This document shows, one piece after another, positions 1-10,150 of a stretch of 64,000 nucleotides of DNA. Below the pieces are notes generated by a model. That model did not search any database. It saw nothing but the letters and a program-made list of their open reading frames with translations, and was not told the origin of the DNA. The stretch is taken from assembly GCA_907165065.1 (NCBI GenBank), contig OU015528.1:41345515-41409514 (forward strand), in the 5' to 3' direction. The position numbers and the translations under genes are program-made. Position 1 is the first letter of the stretch; every line of letters starts with the position of its first letter. Source of the DNA: Caprimulgus europaeus. Its lineage: Eukaryota > Chordata > Aves > Caprimulgiformes > Caprimulgidae.

Positions 1-798
1 CAAGGGATTTCCAGAAAAAAAGCCTCTCCAGTCATCCAGACTCTTCTTGAACTGGATGAGCGCCCTGCTGACAAAAGCTCAATAAGTCCCTTTGAAAATC
101 ACCCTTGAGTCAATGGGCTCCAATGAGTTGCAGACCAAACTACTGCAGTATCAGCTCCCTGTACAACACTCTCTGAAGGATAGAATTTTCCAGTTATTTT
201 GCTTTTCTCTCTGCAAGTACTTTTCCTTCTGCAAGACCTTTCTTGCAAGGCCTTTTGGTCACTTGGACAAGGCACTGGATTTATAAATTATATAGCATTT
301 TTCCTGACACACAAGCTGTTGTTTGATCACTGACCTGCACCTAAACAGTGATGTTAACCTAAAGTCTCTGTGTTCTTTTCTCTTCGTGCATGATTCTTGC
401 TCACAGAGCTTAAAGCACAGGAGCCAAAAAGAGGAATTTCAGTGAAAAAAACAACCAAACAAACCAACAAGCAAAAAACTTCCAAAGGCAAACAAGGCCG
501 GAGACTTTAATACTGGAGCTGTCATAATAAAAAATTAAAACAAATTAACCTAGGAATATTTTACACAATTTACAGTCCTAATGTTTCCAGTGAAACCAAA
601 TAAATCATTTTAAGAGATATGGTCCACACATTCAGTGTTTCAGTTAACCTCCTATGAATGATTAGCTTACTGTTGCCTATAATGGAGATACCCAAATGGT
701 CTTAATTTACACTAATTTGTTGTATCCTAAACCATGGGTAATACACATCGAACATCAGATTAAACTCTTAAGAGGCAACTGATCTACCAGATAAGGCA
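1..798. other. Non-coding AT-rich stretch, no gene seen
   Basis: No exon, RNA gene or recognisable transposon stands out. An A/C-rich low-complexity patch of the CAAACAAACCAAC type lies at about 446-480; such patches are frequent in bird DNA. The one small open frame here, 92-286 on the plus strand, has no recognisable domain and reads as chance. Confidence 0.6.
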
Positions 799-895
799 GA
801 AGACCAGCATCCAGAATAACTGGATTTTGCTCCTATCTGACTCCAAGTTATCTAACTATTCCATCTGTGCCTCAGATACTCAATTAGTAATGGAA
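799..895 (+). repeat. Probable MIR-type SINE relic
   Basis: The stretch follows the order of the MIR core and 3' part on the sense strand: a 'ctggattttgctcctatctg' segment matching the CTGGGTTC-AATCC-GGCTCTG region, then an aligned 'tctaactattccatctgtg' and a 'cctcagatact' segment corresponding to CTCTGTGCCTCAGTTTC. The copy is highly diverged, as expected for a family inactive since early amniote history. The assignment is by recalled consensus only. A chance resemblance in AT-rich sequence is the main alternative. Confidence 0.4.
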
Positions 896-3840
896 GAGAA
901 CAACTGTTTTTGAACAATGCTCTTTAATGCATACCAAATCTCTGTGTTGCAACTTGCAAAACTTTAGGGTTTACCTGCCTTTGCACATCAGAGAATGGCA
1001 ATGGGATGTCTTTGTTTCAGGAGTGATTAGCTTTAAGTGCAAGTGCCTCTTTACTGGTCCCCTGGGCATGAATGAATAAGCTATTTCGGTACCAAGAGGT
1101 GTATATCACAGCACAATTAGCCTCTTCTGATCTTTATCAGCAATGCAACCCTTTCCTTGTACGTCAATAAATTGCATCCTTACTTCAGGAGAATCCTCTC
1201 TTTCTGCAGTGGCTGTAAAGATCTCCTGCAGAAGCAGTGAGTGTCTCATTGTTCAAGACATAGGGAGCTCAGAGAGGAGAAAAATAATTAGATATGTTCA
1301 CCTCTGTGAAAATACAGATACTGAGCCAAATGGACAAACATTCTCTAGCTATTTTTACCCAAAGCTCAAAAGCTAATGATTGCGAACAGCTTGTTGCACT
1401 ATGGTCCTGCTGCCAAACAAACACAACGAACAGAGGTTACTGGAGGTCACTTTGTCACGACCTAAAGTTCATGACACACTTCTACATCTCCTTCAACTAT
1501 TGACAATAGCCACAGAGTGTACTGGCTTCACTCCATTATAGGATTTCTGCAGATTATTTTAGCCTGTCTCTCCTCTGTACTGAAAAAAAGAAGAGCACTT
1601 TCAGCTCTGAGGGAAGGTGAGATTCAGCATTTCATTTTAAGCATAGTGAAGCTTTGTTTCCAAAGCTGTTATTTCAACTGCATCACTCCTCTTAGTCCAT
1701 CCCTCCATTTATTCTTGTCTCTTTATCACCTAAACTCATTTTGTTTAATTGATTTGGCCCTGCATGGCCAATATGTCTCATTCGTTTTAAAAAAGACTCC
1801 TGCCTTTAGTCAGACCACGATACCAGGAAATATCATCAACTTTCTACATTTTTTAATAAATACTCATTATTTTTCCCTCTGTCCACTGTGTTCCACAGGG
1901 TGGAGCTCCTTTAAAACATCCTACAGGAAAATTCATTATCCACCCTAGAACTTCCCTTTTCTGCTCATAAAAAATGTTACAACACTTACTGGGTCATTCA
2001 TTTCACCATCAGCTTGAGCCTACAGTGGAGAACACCATCACTAAAAGAGCCACTTCCCTCCCATCCATACAGATCACTCCTTTTCGCCTCTTCCTGGTCT
2101 CCGGACATATGCCAGCATAAGCAGTGGTGTGGCAGCATAGTGAAGAGTTGGGAAGTTAACATGGATAAAAATAACTATATTTTGCTTGGTTAGCTGTTTT
2201 CTGCATCAATGATTGTGCCAGGCTAGAGTAGCGGGCAAAGGGAAGGGGCACAGAGGATGCAGAAGACAGAATAATCAGCCAGAGAAAAAGACAGGGAAGG
2301 ACTGCCTCTTTTGACAGGGCTACTGGTTTCTGATGGCTTAAACTGCTTGTAAAGCCATGGTCCCAGGCCACTGGCTCCACTGCCTGTCATGCAAAGATGT
2401 GTCACCTCACTGTTTCCTTGTACTCCTCTGTCTCTGTGTCTTTCTGACCATATTTTATTCTGCCCTTTAGCAGAATAAAATATGGAATTTTAGAAAGTAT
2501 TGGATTTTGTATGGTGATTAAGAAAAAGAATAATAGTTACAGTAACAAATACATATAGTAAGATAAATGTTTCAACTAACCTGAAATTATATTTTTTTTT
2601 ACTCTTTTTTAAAAATCACAGTATTTCCTCACAATGCAAGAATTCTTGTTCACGTAGTTCTTTTGGGCAGAGATATAGCTTGCTGCAAACTGGTAAAAAG
2701 TCTCCAGAAGTCAGATGTACCTTCACCAAAATAAAAGATTACTAACAGTTTGCATCTTTCTCCTCAGGTACTTTGTCCATATCTCTCTTGCAGAACATTT
2801 ATATATATATATATTTTTAAGAGCTATCAGCTGTTATTTTTTTGAGACAAAATGTTATCCTTCTGAGAGAGACAGGCAAATCTTGTTGCCTTGGAAAGTC
2901 ATTTTCCACAGCCAGAATCCACTGATCTGAAATGTTCCTGAAAGGGCGTTAGCAAAGCGACTTCTTTCCTTGCTTCCCCTCCCCCTTCAGAGCCGCCTGT
3001 GGCTCTGAAGACCCAGAAGGTGAAATAGTATCTAGAAGCACTTCCTCGTGGTAGTGGCAGGAGCAAAGGGACCTTTTCAGGCTGAAATAGCAGCAGAGGA
3101 AGCACACAGATCTGATAGAAATCCTGGGGAACTTGAGATATCTCCAGTATCTTCAATAGTCTTTATTCCCCTCCTTCCTGATGATGGGAACAGAGTCCCC
3201 TTAGGTCCTGCAATCCCCTGGGAGGATTCCCAGGGTGGGAAAGAGACCTGTAAAATCAGCACAGACAGGCTTATCAGCAAGACTTCCTTAATCCCTGGGA
3301 ACAATGCTTGGAGAGCCACTCTCTCCTTGACTTCTTTCTTCTCTCACCTACCTACTGTCTTGCTTGTGCAATCTCACCTCATTGCCAAATAGCCACAGAA
3401 ATAGTGACTATGCGTGAGGTCAAGAGAAGATGTCTGTGAAGCTCTTAGATGTGTACAGGAATCTCTTTCCCCTCTGTCTTCAGGGGAGAGGTGAGCACAG
3501 GCCAGTTTCTTTAGGTTTAATAGCCCCTGACATTGCTGCACCCCAGGTTTAGCAAGCTGTTCTGAGGCAAGGCTAGGCTCTTACTAGTACGCCTCACTAT
3601 GTCTGTACTAGCACTTCAGTTTGGGATGCTAGCACAGTGTTGAAGTGATTTCCCTGAAGGTCTGCACTTGCTACACACTGCTTCGGCCCCAGAGCATTTC
3701 TGGCATACCTCATCCAGATTCCTTATGGGAAAAGCTAAATACATGCCCTTCTATGTGCTGCTAGTCCTAAATAAGGCAAAAGGGTTCCAGCCAAAAATTA
3801 CTTAATTTGGTAGCTTTGTATCACATATTCTGGGGGTGTA
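896..3840. other. Non-coding stretch with minor simple repeats
   Basis: I see no recognisable gene. The 143-codon plus-strand open frame at 1517-1948 is rich in Leu, Ser, His and Phe, has no domain, and sits in pyrimidine-rich sequence; I treat it as chance. Overlapping frames on both strands at 2899-3392 fall in a locally GC-richer patch and also lack any recognisable domain. A short TA run lies at about 2799-2815 and a perfect 10-bp hairpin at 2985-3010. Confidence 0.55.
2985..3010. repeat. Perfect 10-bp inverted repeat
   Basis: The arms 'cttcagagcc' (2985-2994) and 'ggctctgaag' (3001-3010) are exact reverse complements, separated by six bases. The stem is GC-rich compared with its surroundings and lies directly after a C-rich tract. 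No adjacent T-run or gene suggests a terminator or RNA-processing role. Confidence 0.7.
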
Positions 3841-4055
3841 CCACAGAATGGTAGAGATTGGAAGGGACGTCTGGAGATCATCTAGTCCAAACCCCCTGCC
3901 AAAGCAGGTGCATCTAGAGCAAGTTGCACAGGAAAGCATCCAGGCAGGTCTTGAATGTCTCCAGAGAAGGAGACTCCACAGCCTCTCTGGGCAGCCTGTT
4001 CCAGGGCTCTGGCACCCTCACAGTAAAGAAGTTTTTCTCATCTTCAGGTGGAAAA
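3841..4055 (-). mobile_element. CR1 LINE fragment (3' end), 5'-truncated
   Basis: Read on the plus strand it begins 'ccacagaatggtagagattg', the reverse complement of the CR1 3' terminus, so the element lies on the minus strand. It continues through the familiar 'catctagtccaa' and 'gggcagcctgttccag' blocks that encode the last residues of the CR1 reverse-transcriptase ORF in reverse. Similarity fades after 'cttcaggtggaa' near 4055. The plus-strand open frames at 3836-4129 and 3924-4106 are antisense readings of this repeat, not genes. CR1 copies are normally severely 5'-truncated, and this one fits that pattern. Confidence 0.93.
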
Positions 4056-5407
4056 TCCAGGAAACAAGACAATCCAGGCGACAAGACAAAATCCAGTCCC
4101 AGTTAACTTCCCTGAGCCCCGTAATGTGAAGGTGTAAGGGCCTTGGTGCCAACTGTTTCTATATAGTAATTCACTTCTCTTATGCCAAATCACTTGCTAA
4201 TGAAGACATAGGCACTGTTGTGTGATTATATCCTTACTAATTTTCATCATTCAGGCATGAGTTTCTTATGTTTCCTTCTGTTCTCCTTACCAAAAGCCTT
4301 GATTGCAGAAAAACTTGCTATAATACTGCCAATTTAATGTGTACTTTGAACTGAATTTTGAAATATATTTGAAAACTTGCTATTAAAATGTTTAATGTTC
4401 TCATTTCTATCTTCTACTGATTGCTGGCACTTCATAGAAATAAACCCTCCTCCCTTTTACATGTATTTTGACGATTTTAATAGCATTTTTTTATTGCTTT
4501 GTTAACAACCACAGGAAAACTTCACAGGGCAGATTTGAGCATGGGCTATGCAGATCTATCTCTGTAACCAGGGTTGCAAGGACCCTAGTGATAACTTCAC
4601 CTGGGGTTTGCCCCTTCTTTTTCACAAAACAACCAACTCCTTTCTTACTCTGCTAGGTTTTATATCAATATCTGATCAGTGTTAGAAAACTCTCATATTT
4701 TTGCTATTGCCTGAATGTCGGACCACTTTCTTTCCTCCCCAAGAACTTATCAAAAGAAACAGGCAGAGTACCAGAAGTGCTAATAATATTTGTCTAATGA
4801 CTCTGTCTCAGTTGTATCAGAGTGATAAACCAGCAAATAGAGTGAGTTCTCTGGCAAAAACATGTCTTTGAAGGTGTATGATATCACAACAAAACCAGCT
4901 ATAGAGTACTTACTGATGGCTCAGAAATATTTCTCACCTCTGTCTAATCATGGCACATTCAAAGCAAGAAAAGAGACACTACATCACAGGAGTAAACATT
5001 AAATATTTAATTATTTATTTTTGGTACAAGTTGTACAACCCCGAACTTCTTATGAAGTATAAAATAGAGTACACCTGTCATGTCTTGAATGAACATGAAA
5101 CTAGGACTTGCCAAATTAAATACATCTTCAATAAATTGTCTCAGTTTCAAATTGGCAGTTATATTTGTAGTAGTTAGACATGTAGTAGGTTAAGTATTTT
5201 ATGCATGTGTGGTTTTTAGTAGGTGGATTTCAGTTTCTATCTTCTGTCTCGGAAGCAGCAATTATATTTTGGCATAAGGGTTTATACTGGGGGTAGGAGA
5301 ATCAATATTTTTAATTTAAAACAAATCAGTGGTTCTAGTAGATAGGACCACTGATCAATATACATAGGTATATTTTTTATATGACAGATAGAAACTACAT
5401 TTTTCCT
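4056..5407. other. Non-coding stretch, nothing recognised
   Basis: AT-rich sequence with small chance open frames (for example 4468-4656 and 4950-5177 on the plus strand) that show no domain or exon-like borders. Just beyond the CR1 end, at about 4055-4105, 'acaagacaa' and 'atccag' recur, a weak local duplication. Confidence 0.55.
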
Positions 5408-5530
5408 AAAGATCACAGGAGTGAGGACCAGTGGTGCTGGGCTCCAATCCTTGCTTGCATCCACTGTAAAATCTTAGTCAAGACAAAGTAATATTTTTAC
5501 AGTGTCTAAGTCTGTTTTTACTTCCCGCTC
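5408..5530 (+). repeat. Probable MIR-type SINE relic
   Basis: The segment 'gtgaggaccagtggtgctgg' followed by 'gctccaatccttgcttgc' matches the MIR sense order of AG-GACC-TCTGGGTTC-AATCC-GCTCTGCC. A 'cactgtaaaatcttagtcaa' part then corresponds to the CACTGTGTGACCTTGGGCAAG block. The copy is very diverged. I judge it from recalled consensus only. Confidence 0.45.
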
Positions 5531-6129
5531 CACACAAGATACACTTTGAGTGACCTAAGCTCAGGTACCAGACATTTAACTGATATAACATGGGCCTTTG
5601 TCTAGACGCATTTGCTGAGCTGAGAAGCCATGTGTAGGCATTGCTTCCAGCACTCTTGTTAGGTTAACCAGAACTCTGGTATCTTGGCACTACAGCGGGC
5701 TGCATTGTGTATGCAGAGCAGTTCTGCCACGCACATGTCATAGAGCCAATCTATACATGCCTTAAGGTAATTTGTTGGGGATTTTCTGATTTCCCACAGC
5801 CTAGTCAAAGCTGTAGCTTTGTCTGGGATAGCAGACATCTAAAGAAGCATCAGCACTGTAGCTGATAACATGTGAAAGGAGAGAAAGGAGATGTGGAGAT
5901 AGTAAAGAAGTAGAACCGATTTGATGACTAGTGCTAGAGAAAACCTGGAGATACTGATTAGGAGAATGCTTGGAAAACCAACACAACCTAAAAATCCTTT
6001 ACTGCTAATAAACACTGATCTTGTTTTACTGGAAATCAAGGAGCAGAGTTATTTTCTATCTTACTCTATTTTCTAATGCATGAAAAAGTTTTATATTAAA
6101 AAAACCCCAAAACAACCAACCAAACAAAA

Positions 6130-6605
6130 AGAGATCTAAGCTGCAAGGGACCTCTGGAAAGCTTCTAATCCAAGCTTTTGTTGAAAACAGGGCCCCAGAC
6201 TAGGTTATCCAGGGTCCCTTTAAGACAGATCTTGACCATTTTCATCCCTTCTCATGGTAACCTGTTTCAGTGTTGGTTTTTTCTCTTGGTGAAGAATATT
6301 TTCTTAACACCAGATGGAATTTCCCCTGAAACAACTTGCTCCTATTATCCCCTGTCCTGTCACCATATAGCAGTGTGGCAAAAGTACTTCCATCTTCTCT
6401 GTGACTACCTTCTAGATTTTGGAAGACTGTGACTATGTCCATACCAAGCCCTCTCTTCTCCAGTCTGAGCAATCCCAATTTGTTTATTTTTTCTTCATAT
6501 GCTCCTTAATCATCTTGGTGTCCCTCTGCTGGACTGTCTACATTTTTTTAATCTTTCTCTTGAACTGGAGGGACCAAAAGTAGACACACTATTCCAGATG
6601 AGGCC
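6130..6605 (-). mobile_element. Old diverged CR1 LINE fragment
   Basis: The minus-strand frame at 6242-6478 reads 'LLRLEKRGLGMDIVTVFQNL', then 'LLYGDRTGDNRSKLFQGKFH' and 'LVLRKYSSPRE'. This is the order of the CR1 ORF2 C-terminus ([11 protein letters not shown]...GDLI..., then GNGCKL...[10 protein letters not shown]). The nucleotide sequence is clearly older than the adjacent copy at 6621-7040, and the terminal octamer repeats are no longer recognisable. No intact protein can be made from it. Confidence 0.82.
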
Positions 6606-6620
6606 GAGGAAACACTGAGT

Positions 6621-7040
6621 ATCACAGAATCACAGAATCACAGAATGTCAGGGATTGGAAGATCATCTAGTCCAACCCTCCTGCTGGAGCAGGAACACCT
6701 ACATGAGATCACACAGGGAGGCGTCCAGGCAGGTCTTGAATGTCTCCAGAGAAGGAGACTCCTCAACCTCCCTGGGCAGCCTGTTCCAGTGCTCTGTTAC
6801 CCTCACAGTAAAGAAGTTCCTTCTCAAATTTAAGTGGAACCTCCTATGTTCCAGCTTACACCCATTGCCCCTTGGCCTACCATTGAACACTACTGTGAAG
6901 AGCCTGGCCCTATCCTCCTCACACTCACCCTTCATATATTTATAAACATTAATAAGGTCCCCCCTCAGCCTCCTCTTCTCCAAGCTAAAGAAACCAAGCT
7001 CCCTCAGCTGTTCCTCGTAAGGGAGATGCTCCACTCCCTT
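6621..7040 (-). mobile_element. CR1 LINE fragment with readable ORF2 C-terminus
   Basis: The plus strand begins with three octamer-like units, 'atcacaga' repeated, which is the reverse complement of the CR1 3' microsatellite end. The minus-strand frame covering 6699-7073 reads '[20 protein letters not shown]', then '[20 protein letters not shown]' and '[20 protein letters not shown]', the conserved extreme C-terminus of CR1 ORF2 (about 100 residues of an approximately 900-residue protein). All enzyme domains are missing because of 5' truncation. The unit just after the tail lacks the usual 'gacctc' spacer found in the copy at 7078. It is a dead insertion. Confidence 0.95.
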
Positions 7041-7077
7041 AAAGACATGGAAAGTAGAGAGAAATAATGACATTTTT

Positions 7078-7198
7078 CACAGAATCACTCAGAATCACAG
7101 AAGGTTAGGGATTGGAAGAGACCTCAAAAGATCATCTAGTCCAATCCCCCTGCTGGAGCAGGAACACCTAAATGAGATTACATAGGAAGGCCTCCAGA
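7078..7198 (-). mobile_element. Short CR1 LINE 3' fragment
   Basis: Begins with octamer-like 'cacagaatcactcagaatca' and continues 'ggttagggattggaagagac', then 'catctagtccaatccccctg' and on to 'ctccagacc'. It has the same orientation and a very similar 3' sequence to the copy at 6621, with only about 40 bp between them. It keeps about 120 bp of the element, so it encodes only the last few ORF2 residues and the 3' UTR. Confidence 0.92.
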
Positions 7199-7630
7199 CC
7201 CTAAAGATGTTGGTGTGGACAGTATAAGACCTTTTCAGCTCTGCTCTAACATTTTCTAGCTTTGTTTTTCATTTTTCCATGTCATTTTCCTGGTTTTTCT
7301 TCACTTCAATTGTTATATTTTCTTTTCATTCCAAAGATTATTCAGGCTGACAACAGTCATTGTGAGATATGAATCCTTCCCAGGGAACACAATGAGATTG
7401 AGAGTGAAATAGCATAGAGTGTTTTCAGTATATACTCTGGGTAAAAATGAAAGGCAGCTTTACAGTTTTTTAAATAATACAGTGGAGAAACTCTTGTTTC
7501 TCCTCCCAATCAGTAGAGTCTTGCTAGAAGGAACTAATGTGTCATCAACAACAGAAATTAAATTTAACCAATTAACCTCTCCAGGCCTCCCTCAAAAGTC
7601 AATGGGAATGGGTGGGCTCCTCCAGACTTT
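7199..7630. other. Non-coding stretch, nothing recognised
   Basis: AT-rich spacer between the CR1 cluster and the triplet microsatellite. The plus-strand open frame 7419-7673 runs into the AAT repeat and ends as poly-isoleucine, so it is not a gene. Confidence 0.55.
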
Positions 7631-7633
7631 AGA

Positions 7634-7670
<37 letters not shown>

Positions 7671-7750
7671 TGAAGAAGAAGAAGAAGAAGAAGAAGAAGA
7701 AGAAGAAGAAGAAGAAGAAGAAGAAGAAGAAGAAGAAGAAGAAGAAGAAA
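7631..7750. repeat. Compound triplet microsatellite (AAT)n-(GAA)n
   Basis: An AAT tract of about a dozen units (about 7634-7670) is joined through 'atg' to an uninterrupted GAA tract at 7672-7749, about 26 units. The plus strand is all purine across the GAA part; the minus strand reads TTC. The minus-strand poly-Phe and poly-Leu open frames at 7564-7800 are products of this repeat. Pure GAA/TTC runs of this length can form intramolecular triplexes and are usually length-polymorphic. Confidence 0.97.
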
Positions 7751-10124
7751 TATTGATAAACTGTTAATCTCTCTACAGCACACTTGACAGAAGTAAGCAA
7801 TGTTTATGGTGGAAAGGGCATCACCCTTTTTGTAGGGTTTCTAAATGCTAGCAAGTCCAGGAGTTTGGTTCATTCCTGTTGCTGAAAACTCTAGAATGGC
7901 TGCTTTGGCAGACTTATGGACCCCTGGCTCCACGACTATCTTGCAATTTGGCAGCAGTGTAAATTAAATAGGGAGAAGAGTCACCAGAAACTTGGGCACC
8001 TGAGGCAAGGCAACAAGCCAGGGTGACCTGTGCGATCATTCAGTTTTGAAAGAGAACAAATGCATCAGGAAATGGGAAGGTTGGGGTCCAAGAAAGGTCT
8101 ATAGCATTTTTTTTTTTCTTAATTGTAAGTAAAGTAAAGGATTGCTGGTCTCTTAATTTATCACATGTCAATTACTTGGTTTTGGCAGAGATGCTTATAG
8201 TTCAGACATTGCTCAACATTTACTTCCCTTTTTTTCTGTTGTATCTCTCAAGTATGTTTCTATTCTTTGAAGGAAAATCATACTTCTCTCCTTGGAAAAG
8301 GGAAGTCATGAGTGGTAAACCACTGAAACAGTACCTGAGGTCGACTTACAGCAAGCACAGCTGATGAGCTAATAAAGCCAAAATTTCTCAGATTCTTTTC
8401 CTTGTGGTCATGTGATGGATGTTGTCCTACACCATCTCAAATTCTTTACAGGGGAAAGAGAAGATTGGGGTATTTTTAGAATACACCTCTGTCAGAATGT
8501 GCTCACACTCTACTTCTAAGCCACCCTACCTGAATGCTAATTTCAAAGCCTGTAACATATGACAAAGTACAAGAATTTAATGGGGGCAAAAAAAGGGTGC
8601 TGATCTATTATAGAGGTGCCACACTTTGGTACACAGTATGTTGTATTTTATTACTTAGATTTCCTTAGAAAGGGTATGAAGTCTTTGAAACTTTGGTTCT
8701 GTTCAGAAAAATGGCAATGTTGTTCAGTTTCTGTGACATTGCTAACATTGATTAGACAGGGGCCTTGAGTTTTAAATGAACTGAAGACTCTTTCAGATTC
8801 TCCTAGAAGTAGATGAAATAAGAATGGCTTGAAAGAGTAGGCTGCAGCATCACAGGGCTTTGCATCAATGTGTTTCCATGGTCACAATCAGGTAGTGAGG
8901 AATGCTTTTGTAAGCACAGCTCATTGTTCTCTGTTGACATCTCCCTTCTGGTGTTGTGTGGCTTTCTTAAACTCTGTTTGTATTTCATTCTGAATTGCTT
9001 TCCATCACTCTAGTCAGGTTACAGATAGGGAAAAAAAATATTAATGCATATTGCTCAAGGGTTAACAGGACTTGGAGCATTTGAAGAATGCTTGGCAACC
9101 TTGGAGAAGGCAGTGACTGTTTTTGGCAAGGGTTCGGGCTGCCTAAAGTTGCTGGAATAGACATGCGTGGACTGATAGATTCCAGTGACTTGACAGTAAT
9201 GGTAGGATCCAGTGCAGCTCTATGTGTTGTCCTATCACTCATCTGATCCAGATCTTGGATCTTCCTGTGCTGGAAATGTGTTTCTTTCTGTACAAGAGGG
9301 AGCCTGAATCTGTAGCAAATTGTAGAGACATTCACTTCCTATTTGTGTGTCCACATGATTTGGGCCCCTCTACCATATACAAAGAGAGTTTTTGTAATGC
9401 ACTGAGTGATACCTTAGCATTCAAAACCAGATAGCACACTTACAATGGCCCCTTAAATACACACAACACGCAGCACCCTATTTGCAGCTTGCCTTGCCTC
9501 CTTGAGGACAATCAATGGAGGGTTTAACCTCCTTTGTGCTCAGAAGGAAACTGTCTCAGGTTTCCTATTCTGAAGAGAATGATCCACCATACAGCCCAAT
9601 CAGAATGTAGGGGTTTTCAGGTAATAGTGTGGAGTATTAGACACTTTGTTTCCAACTAAGTCCTAGTTAAGATGTATGTCTAAATACTCATCTGATTTAA
9701 CCTTCACACCCCTTATATCATGAAGCTAAATAACAAAGGAACAGGATTTTCTGTGCAGTGTTACATAAATCTCTGTATTTATTCTAGTTTCTCAATAACT
9801 GTCATCAAAACTCATCCAAAACGATCTCAGCTGAAGCTTGACCTCTGGACCAGAAGACAATTGGTGAGATAAAACCATCTTTTGAGAAGAACCAGCCATT
9901 GAATGTCCAATGTAAAGACTTTTACATCCCCTGGGAATATGATAGTGGTCTTTAGTGAAGAATAGGACATTAGTCCCTGTCTGGATGGTAAGGTCACAGG
10001 CCTCCCCCAGTGGTGCCCTCTACAAGTAGGGAAAGTTAGCACCTAAGTTTTGGAAAATTATTAGTCCCTCGGTGCCCCAGTATATCTGGAACTAACTTAA
10101 GGAAAGGTTTCCTCTCCTTCAGTA
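7751..10124. other. Non-coding stretch, nothing recognised
   Basis: Mixed AT-rich sequence without CR1 tails, long repeats or exon-like segments that I can support. Open frames here (8985-9335 minus, 9222-9434 plus, 9827-10042 minus) are short, overlap each other and show no family signature. Confidence 0.5.
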
Positions 10125-10150
10125 TTATTTTCAGTGAATACTGAAAATAA
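10125..10150. repeat. Perfect 11-bp inverted repeat, 4-base loop
   Basis: Arms 'ttattttcagt' (10125-10135) and 'actgaaaataa' (10140-10150) are exact reverse complements around 'gaat'. A shorter overlapping pairing, 'cagtatt' with 'aatactg' (10120-10126 and 10137-10143), shares the same bases, so two folds compete. No gene lies next to it. Confidence 0.7.

Noticed and set aside
1517-1948. 143-codon plus-strand open frame as a gene
   Set aside because: Composition is dominated by Leu, Ser, Phe and His from pyrimidine-rich DNA. No domain, exon borders or initiation context support it.
3836-4129. Plus-strand frames over the 3.8-kb CR1 copy
   Set aside because: These are antisense readings of CR1 3' sequence.
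7564-7800. Poly-Phe / poly-Leu minus-strand open frames
   Set aside because: They are direct translations of the TTC/ATT triplet repeat.
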